From: Leptospira ellinghausenii
Lineage (GTDB): Bacteria > Spirochaetota > Leptospiria > Leptospirales > Leptospiraceae
Assembly: GCF_003114815.1 (NCBI RefSeq)
Contig: NZ_BFAZ01000002.1
Location: 248,001 to 312,000, forward strand
Direction of reading: 5' to 3'
DNA length: 64,000 nucleotides
Made by a program: the position numbers and the translations under genes. Under the pieces are notes generated by a model that ran no database searches, had not been told where the DNA came from, and worked only from the letters and a program-made list of their open reading frames with translations. The number at the start of each line of letters is the position of its first letter. The stretch's first letter is position 1. Positions 17,316-26,150 of the stretch are shown piece by piece.

Positions 17316-19205
17316 CTAAATCCAACCTATATACAATCTAGTTTTCTTTACCAACGCCAACATATACTCTTCTGCCTTGTTTCTCAACTGTGCTATTGTA
17401 TTTCCAAAAGCAGTTCCAGCAGGAGGGATCAGTGTTTGGCTTGTCACTCCACCAGAATTTAGGTTTTGGTTCGTTGGAACTCCACCTCGGATGCTATGAA
17501 ATGTAAACACTTGATTGGTGGTTGTTGGTTCAGAGATCACTATATCTTGTAGGCCATCTGCATTGGTATCTTGGAATTTAATCCCTTGGGAAAAATTTCG
17601 ATTTGCGAATGAACCTGAAAAGAGACTAGCCGATGATCCTCCGGCGCTTAAATCCATATTGCGAAAGCCTGTTTTTGGATCGTTTAATATTAAGTACACG
17701 TCGCCGATCCCAGAACTTGCACCAGTAGATCCAACCAAAAGATCAGGTGAACCATCTCCATTTGAATCACCTGATGCAAGATTACCTCCAAACAAACAAA
17801 TACTACTATTACAACTAAGAGTAGGAGGTCCAATGAATGTTGAAACTGGCGGATTTTGATAGGGACTCGTGGAATCACAATTGGAATGGTATACAAAAAC
17901 AATCCCTTGGTTTGAATTGAAAGTGGGTCCACCAACTGCAAGATCGATACAACGATCCGAATTGAAATAATCCAATACAAAATTTGCCCCAAATTGGCAA
18001 CCAGTTCCCGTCGCACAACCAGGGGAAGGTTCAACTGGAGCAACTAAAAATTGCTGGGGAGATGATGGCAATAATCCTTGATTGGAAATAAAAATGTATA
18101 TCCTTCCTAAACTAGAGGAATAGGTAGCTGCACTGACAACGAGGTCTAAAAAACCATCTCCGTTCACATCTCCTGCTAATGCATACGATCCGAAATTATC
18201 GTTTACGTTTGGTTTATAAGATAAGTCAGCAGTATTGGTATCCTGTGTACTGATTGCTGGAGATCCATGGCTATAAAATATAAATACCTCATCATTCCAA
18301 GGGGATGCAAAAATTCCATCATCATACCCGTCGTTGTTGATATCAGCTCCTATGATATTCGTTCCAAATCTCCCTGTTCCAGACAATCCACTAAGAACTG
18401 CGTCCGCTGATCCACCCGAATTTAGATTTTGAGATGGAATACCTGTTTGACCACGGCTTAGGAAAAGATAGGCTTTGCCAAGATAATTGGTAGCAGGAGT
18501 GTAAGCTTGAGCTCCAACAAACACATCAGCAAACCCATCTCCATTGAAATCTCCAGATGCAATCCGAGAACCAAAATAGGTTTGTGTGATCCCATCCGTT
18601 AAACTTGTGATAGGTGTTGCATTCAATTGTTTTGTATCAATGTTTGTTGTATATACGTATCCATATCCTATATTTGCCGCGGCATTATTCGCCGACACAA
18701 TCAAATCAGGATAACCATCCCCGTTGGTGTCTTTATTTGTACCTTTACGAACAAGGATCGTATTGGATTTTTCGAATGGGATTTGCACATAAATAGTGTG
18801 CAAACTTCCATAGGTCCAAAAACTGTTCGTTATCGCTTTTGCTGGTAAAGCAGCACGCCAACTTCCATTGACAACAGGGACTTTTGTCGTTGGGGCATCA
18901 TCATACCCCACATTCACAAAACTGACATCATATGGAGCAGTTCCCACAACAAAGCCAGTCTCTACGATGGAGTCATTTGTCAGATTGGAAATAGTAGCTC
19001 TAGATTCTGGTAATAAAAATAAATAAATTCCAGGTGAATATCGTTTGAGTAAATCTTTATCTGGGCAAAGGAAATTGTCCAACTTCATCAGACATTCGAG
19101 AGGAGGGTGGGTTAAAGGATTTGTCCAACAATTGGATAAAAATAGAAAAAGTCCAATGGCAACAATACTACGCTTAAATATGATAAAAAAAACACGATTT
19201 GCCAT
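17316..19205 (-). CDS. FG-GAP repeat putative lipoprotein
   Basis: A 629-residue surface or periplasmic protein. Signal ending IGLFLFLSNC gives a lipobox; after a ~130-residue domain come about seven FG-GAP repeats, each with a calcium-binding loop of the form DxNxDGxxD (DTNGDGYPD, DFNGDGFAD, DINNDGYDD, DVNGDGFLD, DSNGDGSPD, DTNADGLQD). Such repeats fold into an integrin-alpha-like beta-propeller used for binding partners or matrix. Gly/Ser-rich spacing is regular. Stands alone on the minus strand. Confidence 0.9.
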   Translation of the reverse strand: MANRVFFIIFKRSIVAIGLFLFLSNCWTNPLTHPPLECLMKLDNFLCPDKDLLKRYSPGIYLFLLPESRATISNLTNDSIVETGFVVGTAPYDVSFVNVGYDDAPTTKVPVVNGSWRAALPAKAITNSFWTYGSLHTIYVQIPFEKSNTILVRKGTNKDTNGDGYPDLIVSANNAAANIGYGYVYTTNIDTKQLNATPITSLTDGITQTYFGSRIASGDFNGDGFADVFVGAQAYTPATNYLGKAYLFLSRGQTGIPSQNLNSGGSADAVLSGLSGTGRFGTNIIGADINNDGYDDGIFASPWNDEVFIFYSHGSPAISTQDTNTADLSYKPNVNDNFGSYALAGDVNGDGFLDLVVSAATYSSSLGRIYIFISNQGLLPSSPQQFLVAPVEPSPGCATGTGCQFGANFVLDYFNSDRCIDLAVGGPTFNSNQGIVFVYHSNCDSTSPYQNPPVSTFIGPPTLSCNSSICLFGGNLASGDSNGDGSPDLLVGSTGASSGIGDVYLILNDPKTGFRNMDLSAGGSSASLFSGSFANRNFSQGIKFQDTNADGLQDIVISEPTTTNQVFTFHSIRGGVPTNQNLNSGGVTSQTLIPPAGTAFGNTIAQLRNKAEEYMLALVKKTRLYIGWI

Positions 19206-19350
19206 TTTTTATTTACAACTAACAATGAGTTGATGTTTTGATTTTGAATGAGGGATGGCAATCAATAATTGGAATTGGACCTCAGAGAATTCGAGTTTTT
19301 TAGTAAAAAATATCTTTCCTTTTCCTTTTACTTCAGCAACCATACTCCGC

Positions 19351-19752
19351 ATGAGTTTTTTTGAAAGTTTAAAAGCCGTCGCAGCTCAGGCAGTAGAGCT
19401 AGTCCAAAACAATCCCCAAGTTGTCTCTGGGATCCAGAAGATCATCGAAGAGAACGGTGGGGTATCGGGAATTGTACAAAAATTCAAGGAAAAAGGTTTT
19501 GCAGACGCTGCCGCTTCTTGGGTTGGAACGGGTGAAAATGTTAGCATCGGTGCCGATGACGTTTTAAAAGTCTTAGGAAATGACTCCGTAAAGGAACTTG
19601 CTAAAAAAGTGGGCCTTGATACTGACGCTACCGCAGGACTTGTAGGAAATTTATTGCCAATTGTCATTGATAAATTATCCCCTGATGGGAATGAACCGTC
19701 TGGAGACATCACATCTCAACTTTCCAGTTTGGCATCCTTATTCACCAAATAG
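19351..19752 (+). CDS. YidB-family (DUF937) protein
   Basis: A 133-residue protein from ATG 19351 (MSFFESLKAVAAQAVELV); the frame is open upstream to 19255 but that part is not conserved in character. The body matches the YidB pattern: GGVSGIVQKFKEKGF, SWVGTGENVSIGADDVLKVL, GLLP-type helix LVGNLLPIVIDKLSPDG. The family's role is unknown. It converges on the DUF2452-like gene 15 bp away. Confidence 0.82.
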   Translation: MSFFESLKAVAAQAVELVQNNPQVVSGIQKIIEENGGVSGIVQKFKEKGFADAAASWVGTGENVSIGADDVLKVLGNDSVKELAKKVGLDTDATAGLVGNLLPIVIDKLSPDGNEPSGDITSQLSSLASLFTK

Positions 19753-19767
19753 AACAATACAATTGTT

Positions 19768-20172
19768 TTAGAGATTTTCTTTGATTTCTGAGAAACTGCG
19801 GTCAGGGTTCATTGTATAAGCCCCTTTAAAAGGATGCGGAGGATTTCCTCCCCATTCCAAAGGGGATAGTAGGGAAAAATAATCTCCCTCATCTTTCGAA
19901 TACAGATAAATCACCTGACCTGGTTTTTTTTCAAATTGGCATTTTGCCTTATGAAGTTCGATATCCTTTTCTGCTTGTTTGAGTATGAGTTCTGCTTCTT
20001 CTTTTAGAGCACGAATTTGTTTGGCAATGACTTCCAACTTTCCATGAACATGGAGTTTGACAGATTCTTCCGCCAGTTCAATTTCTTTTGCACGATCCAC
20101 CAAACTAATTGCGGGTGCTAATCGACTTGTTCCATAGGTGAGGCTGTGGTGGGGGATCGTGGATTCTTCCAT
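19768..20172 (-). CDS. DUF2452-like protein
   Basis: A 134-residue cytoplasmic protein. The middle is a long Glu/Lys helix, probably coiled-coil (EVIAKQIRALKEEAELILKQ), followed by the family-like segment QVIYLYSKDEGDYFSLLSP and EWGG. This pattern resembles DUF2452; function unknown. The gene is isolated on the minus strand. Confidence 0.66.
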   Translation of the reverse strand: MEESTIPHHSLTYGTSRLAPAISLVDRAKEIELAEESVKLHVHGKLEVIAKQIRALKEEAELILKQAEKDIELHKAKCQFEKKPGQVIYLYSKDEGDYFSLLSPLEWGGNPPHPFKGAYTMNPDRSFSEIKENL

Positions 20173-20253
20173 ATTATCCTTTAGACAAATCCAATGATCT
20201 TTCCATAGAATTTATTTTTGAAAGAGGACTTTTGTTTCGGGGAGGTAAACATT

Positions 20254-20294
20254 AAAAAAAAAGAAAAGGCTCTCCCATGAGTTACGGGAAAGCC
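20254..20294 (-). terminator. intrinsic terminator of the coaE-SPOR unit
   Basis: Read on the minus strand, GGCTTTCCC (20294-20286) and GGGAGAGCC (20276-20268) form a 9-bp stem with one G-U pair and a 9-nt loop, followed at once by TTTTCTTTTTTTTT. It lies about 30 bp after the SPOR gene stop and is the clearest rho-independent terminator on this strand. Confidence 0.85.
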
Positions 20295-20323
20295 AAGTTG
20301 CCAAGGATAGACGATTTGTGTTT

Positions 20324-21127
20324 TTATGATAATGGTTGGTATTGGATGACCATTGCCTTTGCCTTAATTTCTTTTGGCATATTTGTTTTAGATAACGTTT
20401 TTAACAATGAATCCTTATCCTTGGATTTACCAAGTTGTACCACAAAAAATCCATTTTTCACAACAATGAAGGATTTTGATTTGAGTTTTCCTTGGTTATC
20501 TGCTTGGAGTTGGGACAAAAATGTTTCTGCTGATTTACGGTTTGTAAACGCAGCTAGTTGAATGGTCAAATACTTTCCATCGTTACTCTTTACCGATTTT
20601 GGTAGGTTGGAAGATACATGATTCGGTTTTTCTTTTCCTTTTGAAATATGTGAAATGTTTTTTAACTTCTCTTCTTTTGCCACATAAACATTTCTTTGTT
20701 CTTTTGATTTTGTCAAATCAACAACTTGTTGTTTCTTTTCTTCCTCTTCATCCTTAGCTGTTGAAGTTTCCATGTAGTAAGGATGGTTCCCAATATCAGC
20801 CATTGGAATTTCTTGTGAAGAAACGGATTCTTTTTGTTTTGTGCCTTGGACCAAAGAGGAGGCAACTTGCATTCCTTGCGGATTCAAATTTGTAGTCTCT
20901 TCTCCTTTTTTGGCCAATGAATCTGGCGATGGAAGATTTGTATCCGTTGTCTCTGGGTTTGCAGTTGTTAGAGACGGTTTCATGGAAGTTTGTGATTCGT
21001 CTGTTTTCCCTTTCCCTACTGAGACTCCCAAAAAGAAAATCGAAAAGAATAAAGCAAATAAAAAGAGTGATAATACTCCAATCCTTTGTTTGTCTAAATT
21101 GATAACGTAAAATACTCTCTCTTTCAT
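20324..21127 (-). CDS. SPOR-domain membrane protein
   Basis: A 267-residue protein: short cytoplasmic N-terminus, one transmembrane helix (about residues 17-37, VLSLFLFALFFSIFFLGV), a low-complexity Ser/Thr/Lys linker, and a C-terminal SPOR domain (about 190-267) with YLTIQLAAFTNRKSAETFL and FFVVQLGKSKD. SPOR domains bind denuded glycan at division sites, so this is probably a periplasm-facing division or wall protein like FtsN/DedD. Its ATG overlaps the stop of coaE (ATGA). Confidence 0.87.
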   Translation of the reverse strand: MKERVFYVINLDKQRIGVLSLFLFALFFSIFFLGVSVGKGKTDESQTSMKPSLTTANPETTDTNLPSPDSLAKKGEETTNLNPQGMQVASSLVQGTKQKESVSSQEIPMADIGNHPYYMETSTAKDEEEEKKQQVVDLTKSKEQRNVYVAKEEKLKNISHISKGKEKPNHVSSNLPKSVKSNDGKYLTIQLAAFTNRKSAETFLSQLQADNQGKLKSKSFIVVKNGFFVVQLGKSKDKDSLLKTLSKTNMPKEIKAKAMVIQYQPLS

Positions 21128-21741
21128 TTTTGAATCCTTTTTTGAATTTCTTTATAGATAATTACGATTTGTTCTTTTAAGCCTTCTCTATCAGTATCGT
21201 TCGTTACGACAAAATCAGAGAGAGACTTTTTTTCCTCAATGTCCATCTGTGATGCATTTCTTCTTTCGAAATCAGATTTTTCCATCCCACCTCTTTGTTT
21301 CACTCGTTCCCAGTTTTGTTCTTTGGGAAGGTAAACTGTCACAGTGAAATCACAAATGGTGTGAGCATCAGTCTCAAAGAGGAGTGGGACTTCCCAAACG
21401 ACGATACTTCCTTCTTTTTGAGATTGGAAAAATTCGAGGAAAGTTTTTCTGACTAATGGATGGAGGAGTGCATTGAGTGACTTTAACTTTGATTCGTTGC
21501 TAAAAGCGAGTTCTGCAATTTTTGTTCGATTGATCGTACCATCTTCCATTTCAATAGAAGGTCCGAAAATAGAGATTAAGTCTGATTTTACAGGGCTATT
21601 TGGTTCTGTGAACGTTCGGGCAATCGCATCTGAACTGATCGTCACTGCACCTAATTCTCCAAAGATGGAAAGTGCAGTGGATTTCCCTGATCCTATTGAT
21701 CCAGTGATCCCAATTAATGTTTTGTTGGAAGCGAGTGCCAC
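21124..21741 (-). CDS. coaE: dephospho-CoA kinase
   Basis: A 205-residue kinase for the last step of CoA synthesis. The P-loop GITGSIGSGKST, DAIAR, and VWEVPLLFE are family motifs. The only usable start is GTG 21741, because the P-loop begins a few codons later; that GTG lies in the 3' arm of a perfect hairpin and has no ribosome site. Coupled to the SPOR gene by ATGA; transcription probably ends at the terminator near 20268. Confidence 0.92.
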   Translation of the reverse strand: MALASNKTLIGITGSIGSGKSTALSIFGELGAVTISSDAIARTFTEPNSPVKSDLISIFGPSIEMEDGTINRTKIAELAFSNESKLKSLNALLHPLVRKTFLEFFQSQKEGSIVVWEVPLLFETDAHTICDFTVTVYLPKEQNWERVKQRGGMEKSDFERRNASQMDIEEKKSLSDFVVTNDTDREGLKEQIVIIYKEIQKRIQK

Positions 21742-21766
21742 GGGTTTATAACATAAAAAACCCGTG
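21739..21766 (-). promoter_or_regulatory. perfect hairpin enclosing the coaE start codon
   Basis: CACGGGTTT (21739-21747) and AAACCCGTG (21758-21766) are perfectly complementary over 9 bp with a 10-nt loop. On the minus strand the GTG initiator of coaE (21741-21739) is the last three bases of the 3' arm. Folded mRNA would hide the start codon, so this may be a translational control element; chance or a structure for upstream termination is also possible, though no T tract follows. Confidence 0.5.
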
Positions 21767-21773
21767 AAAGTAC

Positions 21774-21810
21774 AAGTATTTTTTTATCTAGTTTTAGAAA
21801 AAAAATACTT
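21774..21810. repeat. AT-rich inverted repeat between hydrolase gene and coaE
   Basis: AAGTATTTTTTT (21774-21785) is the exact complement of AAAAAAATACTT (21799-21810), a 12-bp stem with a 13-nt loop. It lies just after the stop of the minus-strand hydrolase gene and could slow or stop its transcription; on either strand the T-rich arm could act as part of a weak terminator. Confidence 0.45.
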
Positions 21811-21824
21811 AAGTTTTTTTTAGA

Positions 21825-22763
21825 TTATTTTTTGTTTAGAGTACCGTTGAGAATCCAGTCTTGTACGAGTTTGGCGGACAATTGTGGGTCTTCAATCATT
21901 GGAGCATGGCCCATATTCTCAAGAAGAACGGTTTCCAATTTTGATTTTAGTTTTTTCTTTAGCACATCCATAACCGAATAATGGATTACCTTGTCTTCTT
22001 TTCCCCAAATGGTAAGGCAGGGTGCTTGGATTTTATCGAGTTGTGACTCTAAGAGATAACCTTCTTTCCTGATTTGTTTGAGAATTTGTCCATTCCACTC
22101 ACGGTTGGCTACAGACTTTTCAGCAAAATAAGATTTTAGAAACGATGGTAAGTAAGGTGGTTTTACAAATGTAAACTGAAGCAGTCTGTCAAAATCTTCT
22201 TTGTCTTTGACAAGCAGTGGGCTTTCCGCACCAGTGAGTTCAATTCTTTGCATTTCACTCGGTACAGGGCTTTTGATCCCTGCATTGTCAAACAGGATCA
22301 GTGACTTCACAAGTTTCGGGAATTTGGCTGCAAAAAGTCCTGAAATCCCTCCACCCATAGAATTGCCTGCAATGTGAAATTCGCTAAGTCCTAACTTCTC
22401 TGTGAATTGTTGCAGACGAACTGCTTGTGCTTCTTGGGTGTAAGGGATGGATTCGGGTTTACTTGATTCGCCAAAACCTGGTAAATCAGGTGCGATTACC
22501 CGTATGTTTTTAGGAAGGTATCTTGAAAATCGAGTCCAATGGTCTTTGTCACCACCAAAGCCGTGTACGACGAGGAGGGTTTCTCCGTTCCCAGGTCTTT
22601 CTGTATACTTCCAGACCAAATCATCAACTACAATCGATTTTGTTTCTAAGTCAGACCTGAATCTTTCGATACTAATGCCTGTTTTGTGGAGTCCGGAAGC
22701 ACAACCTAGGATGTAGAAAAGTGCCAGAACAATGGTAAGTTTGAGCGTTTGGTTTGGTTTCAT
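21825..22763 (-). CDS. alpha/beta hydrolase, putative lipoprotein
   Basis: A 312-residue hydrolase. The N-terminus (LTIVLALFYILGC) is a lipoprotein signal. The fold motifs are complete: LLVVHGFGGDKDHW oxyanion region, nucleophile elbow GNSMGGG, Asp in GKEDKVI and His in NMGHAPMIE. It resembles the esterase/haloperoxidase-like group; substrate unknown. Single gene, followed by an AT-rich inverted repeat. Confidence 0.87.
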   Translation of the reverse strand: MKPNQTLKLTIVLALFYILGCASGLHKTGISIERFRSDLETKSIVVDDLVWKYTERPGNGETLLVVHGFGGDKDHWTRFSRYLPKNIRVIAPDLPGFGESSKPESIPYTQEAQAVRLQQFTEKLGLSEFHIAGNSMGGGISGLFAAKFPKLVKSLILFDNAGIKSPVPSEMQRIELTGAESPLLVKDKEDFDRLLQFTFVKPPYLPSFLKSYFAEKSVANREWNGQILKQIRKEGYLLESQLDKIQAPCLTIWGKEDKVIHYSVMDVLKKKLKSKLETVLLENMGHAPMIEDPQLSAKLVQDWILNGTLNKK

Positions 22764-22793
22764 TTTGGTCCTTACAAAAAATTCAAAGGTTCG

Positions 22794-22821
22794 TTGACAG
22801 AGGGCTATGAAAAAATACTTT
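22794..22821 (+). promoter_or_regulatory. putative promoter of tRNA-Phe
   Basis: A perfect -35 TTGACA (22794-22799) and a weak -10 TACTTT (22816-22821) are separated by 16 bp; transcription would begin a few bases before the tRNA at 22834. Confidence 0.5.
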
Positions 22822-22833
22822 GGTCGTAACCGA

Positions 22834-22906
<73 letters not shown>

Positions 22907-22913
22907 AGGTTAC

Positions 22914-23207
22914 CTATTTTCCTGCCTTTCTTTCTTCTCCCATCGACCAAAGACCTAAAAATTCGTTTTCTTCTACTTTTTTACAAAGTTCTGGTTTATA
23001 TAGTTTTTTGACCGGAGGTTTAGGGTAGATATGGATTTCGTCATTATCGGGAATAAAGGTTAACATTCTCAAAATGGTATCTTGGCCTTCAATTTCATAC
23101 ATGGTATAAGACATACCTTTGGAAGGAATGATTTGGGAAGTTTCCAAATACTTTCGCGCTTGTTCAGACATATTCCTAAAGTTGATTTTGGTTTCGTTTA
23201 CGAGCAA
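22914..23207 (-). CDS. small protein of unknown function
   Basis: A 97-residue cytoplasmic protein if it starts at TTG 23207, or 85 residues from the ATG at 23171 (MSEQARKYLETS). Neither has a well-spaced ribosome site; AGGA sits too close to the ATG. The sequence has no recognised domain. It begins directly after the stop of the MocR gene, so it is probably read as its downstream partner. Confidence 0.6.
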   Translation of the reverse strand: MLVNETKINFRNMSEQARKYLETSQIIPSKGMSYTMYEIEGQDTILRMLTFIPDNDEIHIYPKPPVKKLYKPELCKKVEENEFLGLWSMGEERKAGK

Positions 23208-24632
23208 CTAAAAAGTTTTTTTTCGATTTCCATTTTTCTGAAAACGATTTGCAAAGAGTATCAGTTTCTCTCGGATTTTGGATGATTGCCCGACCGAAAC
23301 ATTTAGTCTGAAAAAATGATTCCAATGTTTGGAGAGTCCAAATAAAGATCCAGGTGCAATCGCCATTCCTATTTTTTTTGCTTCTAATAATAATTTATCT
23401 CCATCTAACGCGGATTCGATCCAAAGAACAAATCCACCATCTGGTTTTGTGATTTTGAGGTTTCCATCACTATGTGTGATGAGTAATTCCATAGTTTCTT
23501 TACTTAATTTTTTATATTCAGACCTTAAAAATTTTAGATGCCTTTCATAAGTTTGTCTTTTTAAAAATTCAAGAACACAGATTTGAGTTGGATGGTTCTC
23601 GGCAATTTTGAATGCTCTTGCAATTTTAGAAACCGAATGGACTCCATTTTTTGTCACAACCCAACCCATCCGAAGGCCAGGAGAAAGTGTTTTTGAAAAA
23701 GAGGAACATAAAAATGATTTTGGACCATTGTTTGTATGAGGGAAAAAACTCACCAAAGGTTTTGGTCTTGTGCCTTCAAAATACAAATCACCATAAATAT
23801 CATCTTCAACAAGATGAATTCCATATTGGAATGATAAATTTGCTAATCGTTGTTTTGTTTCATCACTGAATAAAATTCCATTAGGGTTATTAAAATTGGA
23901 AGCAAACAAAAATACTTTCGGTTTATGGCGTTTTACGAGTTTTTCAAATTCCGTGACACTGATTCCTTCCTTACTACGATAGGGAATTTCGACTACTTTC
24001 AATTTAAGAGTTTCTAAAATTTGGAATAATCCAACATAAATGGGAGACGGGACAATGACAGTATCACCTGGTTCTGTTACTGCCATAAGCGAATAGGTGA
24101 TTGCTTCTGTACAACCAGCCGTGATTTGGATTTGGTTTGAGCTAACTCTGTAACCGAACATGGAATTACGTTTTGCTAGCCATTCTCTCAAATGAAGGTT
24201 TCCTTGTAGGTCACCATACCTAAATATTTCTTTGTGTAAGAGTGCTTTTTTAAATGCATTGTTTAACTCATGGATTGGTAAATAGGTTTCGGATGGAATT
24301 GCGGCTCCAAAAGAGATGAGTTTAGGATCCATCACTGTATTCATGATTTGTTGGATTCTATCATCTGCTTCTACTGTATCATAAAATTCGTTTTGTGGTC
24401 CTAGAATTAGTGAACTTATATTTTTTTGAACATAGTATCCTGATTTGTTTTGTACGTAAATATAACCTTCTTCTTCCAAAATCCGATAGGCTTCTTTTGC
24501 TGTTGTTAGGCTACAGGATTTAATGGATTGGATTTCTCTTAAGGATGGAATTTTTTCATTTTCTGAATAAAATCCTGAACGAATTTCATTTTTTATATCA
24601 ATGGCGAGTTGTTCGTATTTTGTTTTTACCAT
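23208..24632 (-). CDS. MocR-family regulator (GntR HTH fused to aminotransferase fold)
   Basis: A 474-residue protein from ATG 24632 (MVKTKYEQLAIDIKNEI). Residues 1-75 form a GntR winged helix with GFYSENEKIPSLREIQ; the rest is a fold-I aminotransferase domain with the PLP lysine in SSFSKTLSPGLRMGWV. MocR proteins use PLP or its adducts as effectors and commonly control a divergent enzyme gene. Here an aminotransferase gene starts 67 bp away in the opposite direction, with exact 10-bp direct repeats in between, which supports local control. Confidence 0.88.
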   Translation of the reverse strand: MVKTKYEQLAIDIKNEIRSGFYSENEKIPSLREIQSIKSCSLTTAKEAYRILEEEGYIYVQNKSGYYVQKNISSLILGPQNEFYDTVEADDRIQQIMNTVMDPKLISFGAAIPSETYLPIHELNNAFKKALLHKEIFRYGDLQGNLHLREWLAKRNSMFGYRVSSNQIQITAGCTEAITYSLMAVTEPGDTVIVPSPIYVGLFQILETLKLKVVEIPYRSKEGISVTEFEKLVKRHKPKVFLFASNFNNPNGILFSDETKQRLANLSFQYGIHLVEDDIYGDLYFEGTRPKPLVSFFPHTNNGPKSFLCSSFSKTLSPGLRMGWVVTKNGVHSVSKIARAFKIAENHPTQICVLEFLKRQTYERHLKFLRSEYKKLSKETMELLITHSDGNLKITKPDGGFVLWIESALDGDKLLLEAKKIGMAIAPGSLFGLSKHWNHFFRLNVSVGQSSKIREKLILFANRFQKNGNRKKTF

Positions 24633-24672
24633 CTGTATACCTATAGTTACTTTCATCTGTATATGGACAGAT
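24630..24672. promoter_or_regulatory. putative MocR operator repeats
   Basis: CATCTGTATA occurs exactly twice, at 24630-24639 (overlapping the mocR start codon) and 24654-24663, 24 bp apart, i.e. a little over two helical turns. The second copy also forms an inverted repeat with ACAGAT at 24667-24672. Direct repeats plus an inverted repeat between divergent genes are what is known for MocR-type operators; binding is inferred. Confidence 0.6.
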
Positions 24673-24698
24673 GTTTCAATACTTGATAAAGTATAAGT

Positions 24699-25889
24699 AT
24701 GGAAACGAATCTTGCAAACCAATTTTTAGCAAAAAGGACAAATGGAATTCGATCTTCGGTCATCCGAGAGATATTAAAAATTACAGTTCAAGATTCTGAA
24801 TTTTTGTCATTTGCGGGTGGACTTCCAAATCCGAATTTATTAGATCAAAATTTATTATTAACGGCAACGGAAGAGACAATTCGAAATTATAGTCGAGTTG
24901 CGTTGCAATATGGGGATTCCACAGGATACGAATCACTGAGAAAAAGGATCCAAAGTGATTTTGTGGATGTTCCCGTACAGACTAATCGTATTTTCATCAC
25001 CCATGGTTCGCAACAAGGTTTGGACTTACTTGGAAAATTATTTCTAGATGTAAATACAAATCTTTTATTGGAAGACCCAGTATATTTAGGTGCTTTACAA
25101 GCTTTTTCACCTTACAGACCCAATATGATTCCATTATCTATGGAGTTTGATGGACCAAATCTTGTGGAACTGGAAAAAATCCTTTCGATGCAAAAGATCC
25201 ATTGTTTTTATACAAACCCAAGTTACCAAAACCCGTCGACTGTCACTTGGTCATTGGAAAAAAGAAAGGTTGTTGCATCACTTTTGGATCAATATGGAGT
25301 CATTTTATTTGAGGATGAAGCTTATAAGTATTTGGATTTTAAAGGATTGGTATTTCCTTCTATATCTTCTTTTAGAGAAAGATTGGACCTAACGTTTGTT
25401 TTGGGTAGTTTCTCTAAAATTATTTCACCAGGATTTCGATTGGGTTGGGTTGTTGTCCCCGAGTTGTACCAAAAAATTTTCACAAATGCCAAACAAGGGA
25501 ATGATTTAAACACCAATCAATTTTCCCAAGTTGTGATGGACATTCTCCTATCTCATTTGGATTGGAAGGAACACCTTTCTAAAATCCAATCGTATTATAT
25601 GAAACAAAAAGAACATTTGGTAGAACTTCTTAAGTTCCACCTTCCCGAAGTTAGATTCGAGGAACCAAAAGGAGGGATGTTCCTTTGGACTGAATACCCA
25701 AATGTTACGGAAGGGGATATGATGAAAGGGATCATGGAAAAAAAAGTAGTGATGGTGCCAGGAAATGAATTTCGATTGGTTTCTACTGAATCTGCCTTCT
25801 TCCGAATGAATTATAGTTTTTTGCCGAATCAGGAAATGGAAGAGGGGGTAAAACGGATTGTTTCTGTTTATCGTGACATAATTACTTAA
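24699..25889 (+). CDS. PLP-dependent fold-I aminotransferase
   Basis: A 396-residue enzyme. SFAGGLPNPNL near the start, YTNPSYQNPST, EDEAYKYLD and the PLP lysine in GSFSKIISPGFRLGW place it with the 2-aminoadipate/aromatic aminotransferase group that also supplies the MocR output domain. Amino donor and acceptor cannot be told. Divergent from the MocR gene, its likely regulator. Confidence 0.88.
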   Translation: METNLANQFLAKRTNGIRSSVIREILKITVQDSEFLSFAGGLPNPNLLDQNLLLTATEETIRNYSRVALQYGDSTGYESLRKRIQSDFVDVPVQTNRIFITHGSQQGLDLLGKLFLDVNTNLLLEDPVYLGALQAFSPYRPNMIPLSMEFDGPNLVELEKILSMQKIHCFYTNPSYQNPSTVTWSLEKRKVVASLLDQYGVILFEDEAYKYLDFKGLVFPSISSFRERLDLTFVLGSFSKIISPGFRLGWVVVPELYQKIFTNAKQGNDLNTNQFSQVVMDILLSHLDWKEHLSKIQSYYMKQKEHLVELLKFHLPEVRFEEPKGGMFLWTEYPNVTEGDMMKGIMEKKVVMVPGNEFRLVSTESAFFRMNYSFLPNQEMEEGVKRIVSVYRDIIT

Positions 25890-25945
25890 CAAGCGTATAG
25901 CAAAATGTGTTTGACAAATACTACTTGTATGTTTACTTATTAAAT

Positions 25946-26101
25946 ATGAAGCCTGCTGTCACCAAAGCTTTACATCCAAAGTTTTCTGTTCTCAGTTTGG
26001 AGGAAAAATTGGAAATCCTCAAAGAAGATCCTAACTTTAGGATGATAGTAGAACAGATTTACCAAAACTATAAGGAAAACAGGTCTACCGTGATTCTTTG
26101 A
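25946..26101 (+). CDS. small protein of unknown function
   Basis: A 51-residue protein from ATG 25946 (MKPAVTKALHPKFSVLSLEE); the frame is open to a GTG at 25907. Predicted helical and charged, no known domain. It is 57 bp after the aminotransferase gene and ends 50 bp before the start of the next gene. The call rests on a plausible composition only. Confidence 0.5.
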   Translation: MKPAVTKALHPKFSVLSLEEKLEILKEDPNFRMIVEQIYQNYKENRSTVIL

Positions 26102-26150
26102 TTTGCTTCACATTCCCTTACCTATTTCTATGGAAGGAAAGCAGGTAATT

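Noticed and set aside
20277..20561. Open plus-strand frame of 94 codons overlapping the SPOR gene
   Set aside because: It starts inside the minus-strand terminator hairpin and is antisense to a clear SPOR protein; no ribosome site and no domain.
25911..25916. TTGACA as a -35 promoter box before the small gene at 25946
   Set aside because: No acceptable -10 at 16-18 bp, and the site is only about 20 bp after the aminotransferase stop; left unannotated.
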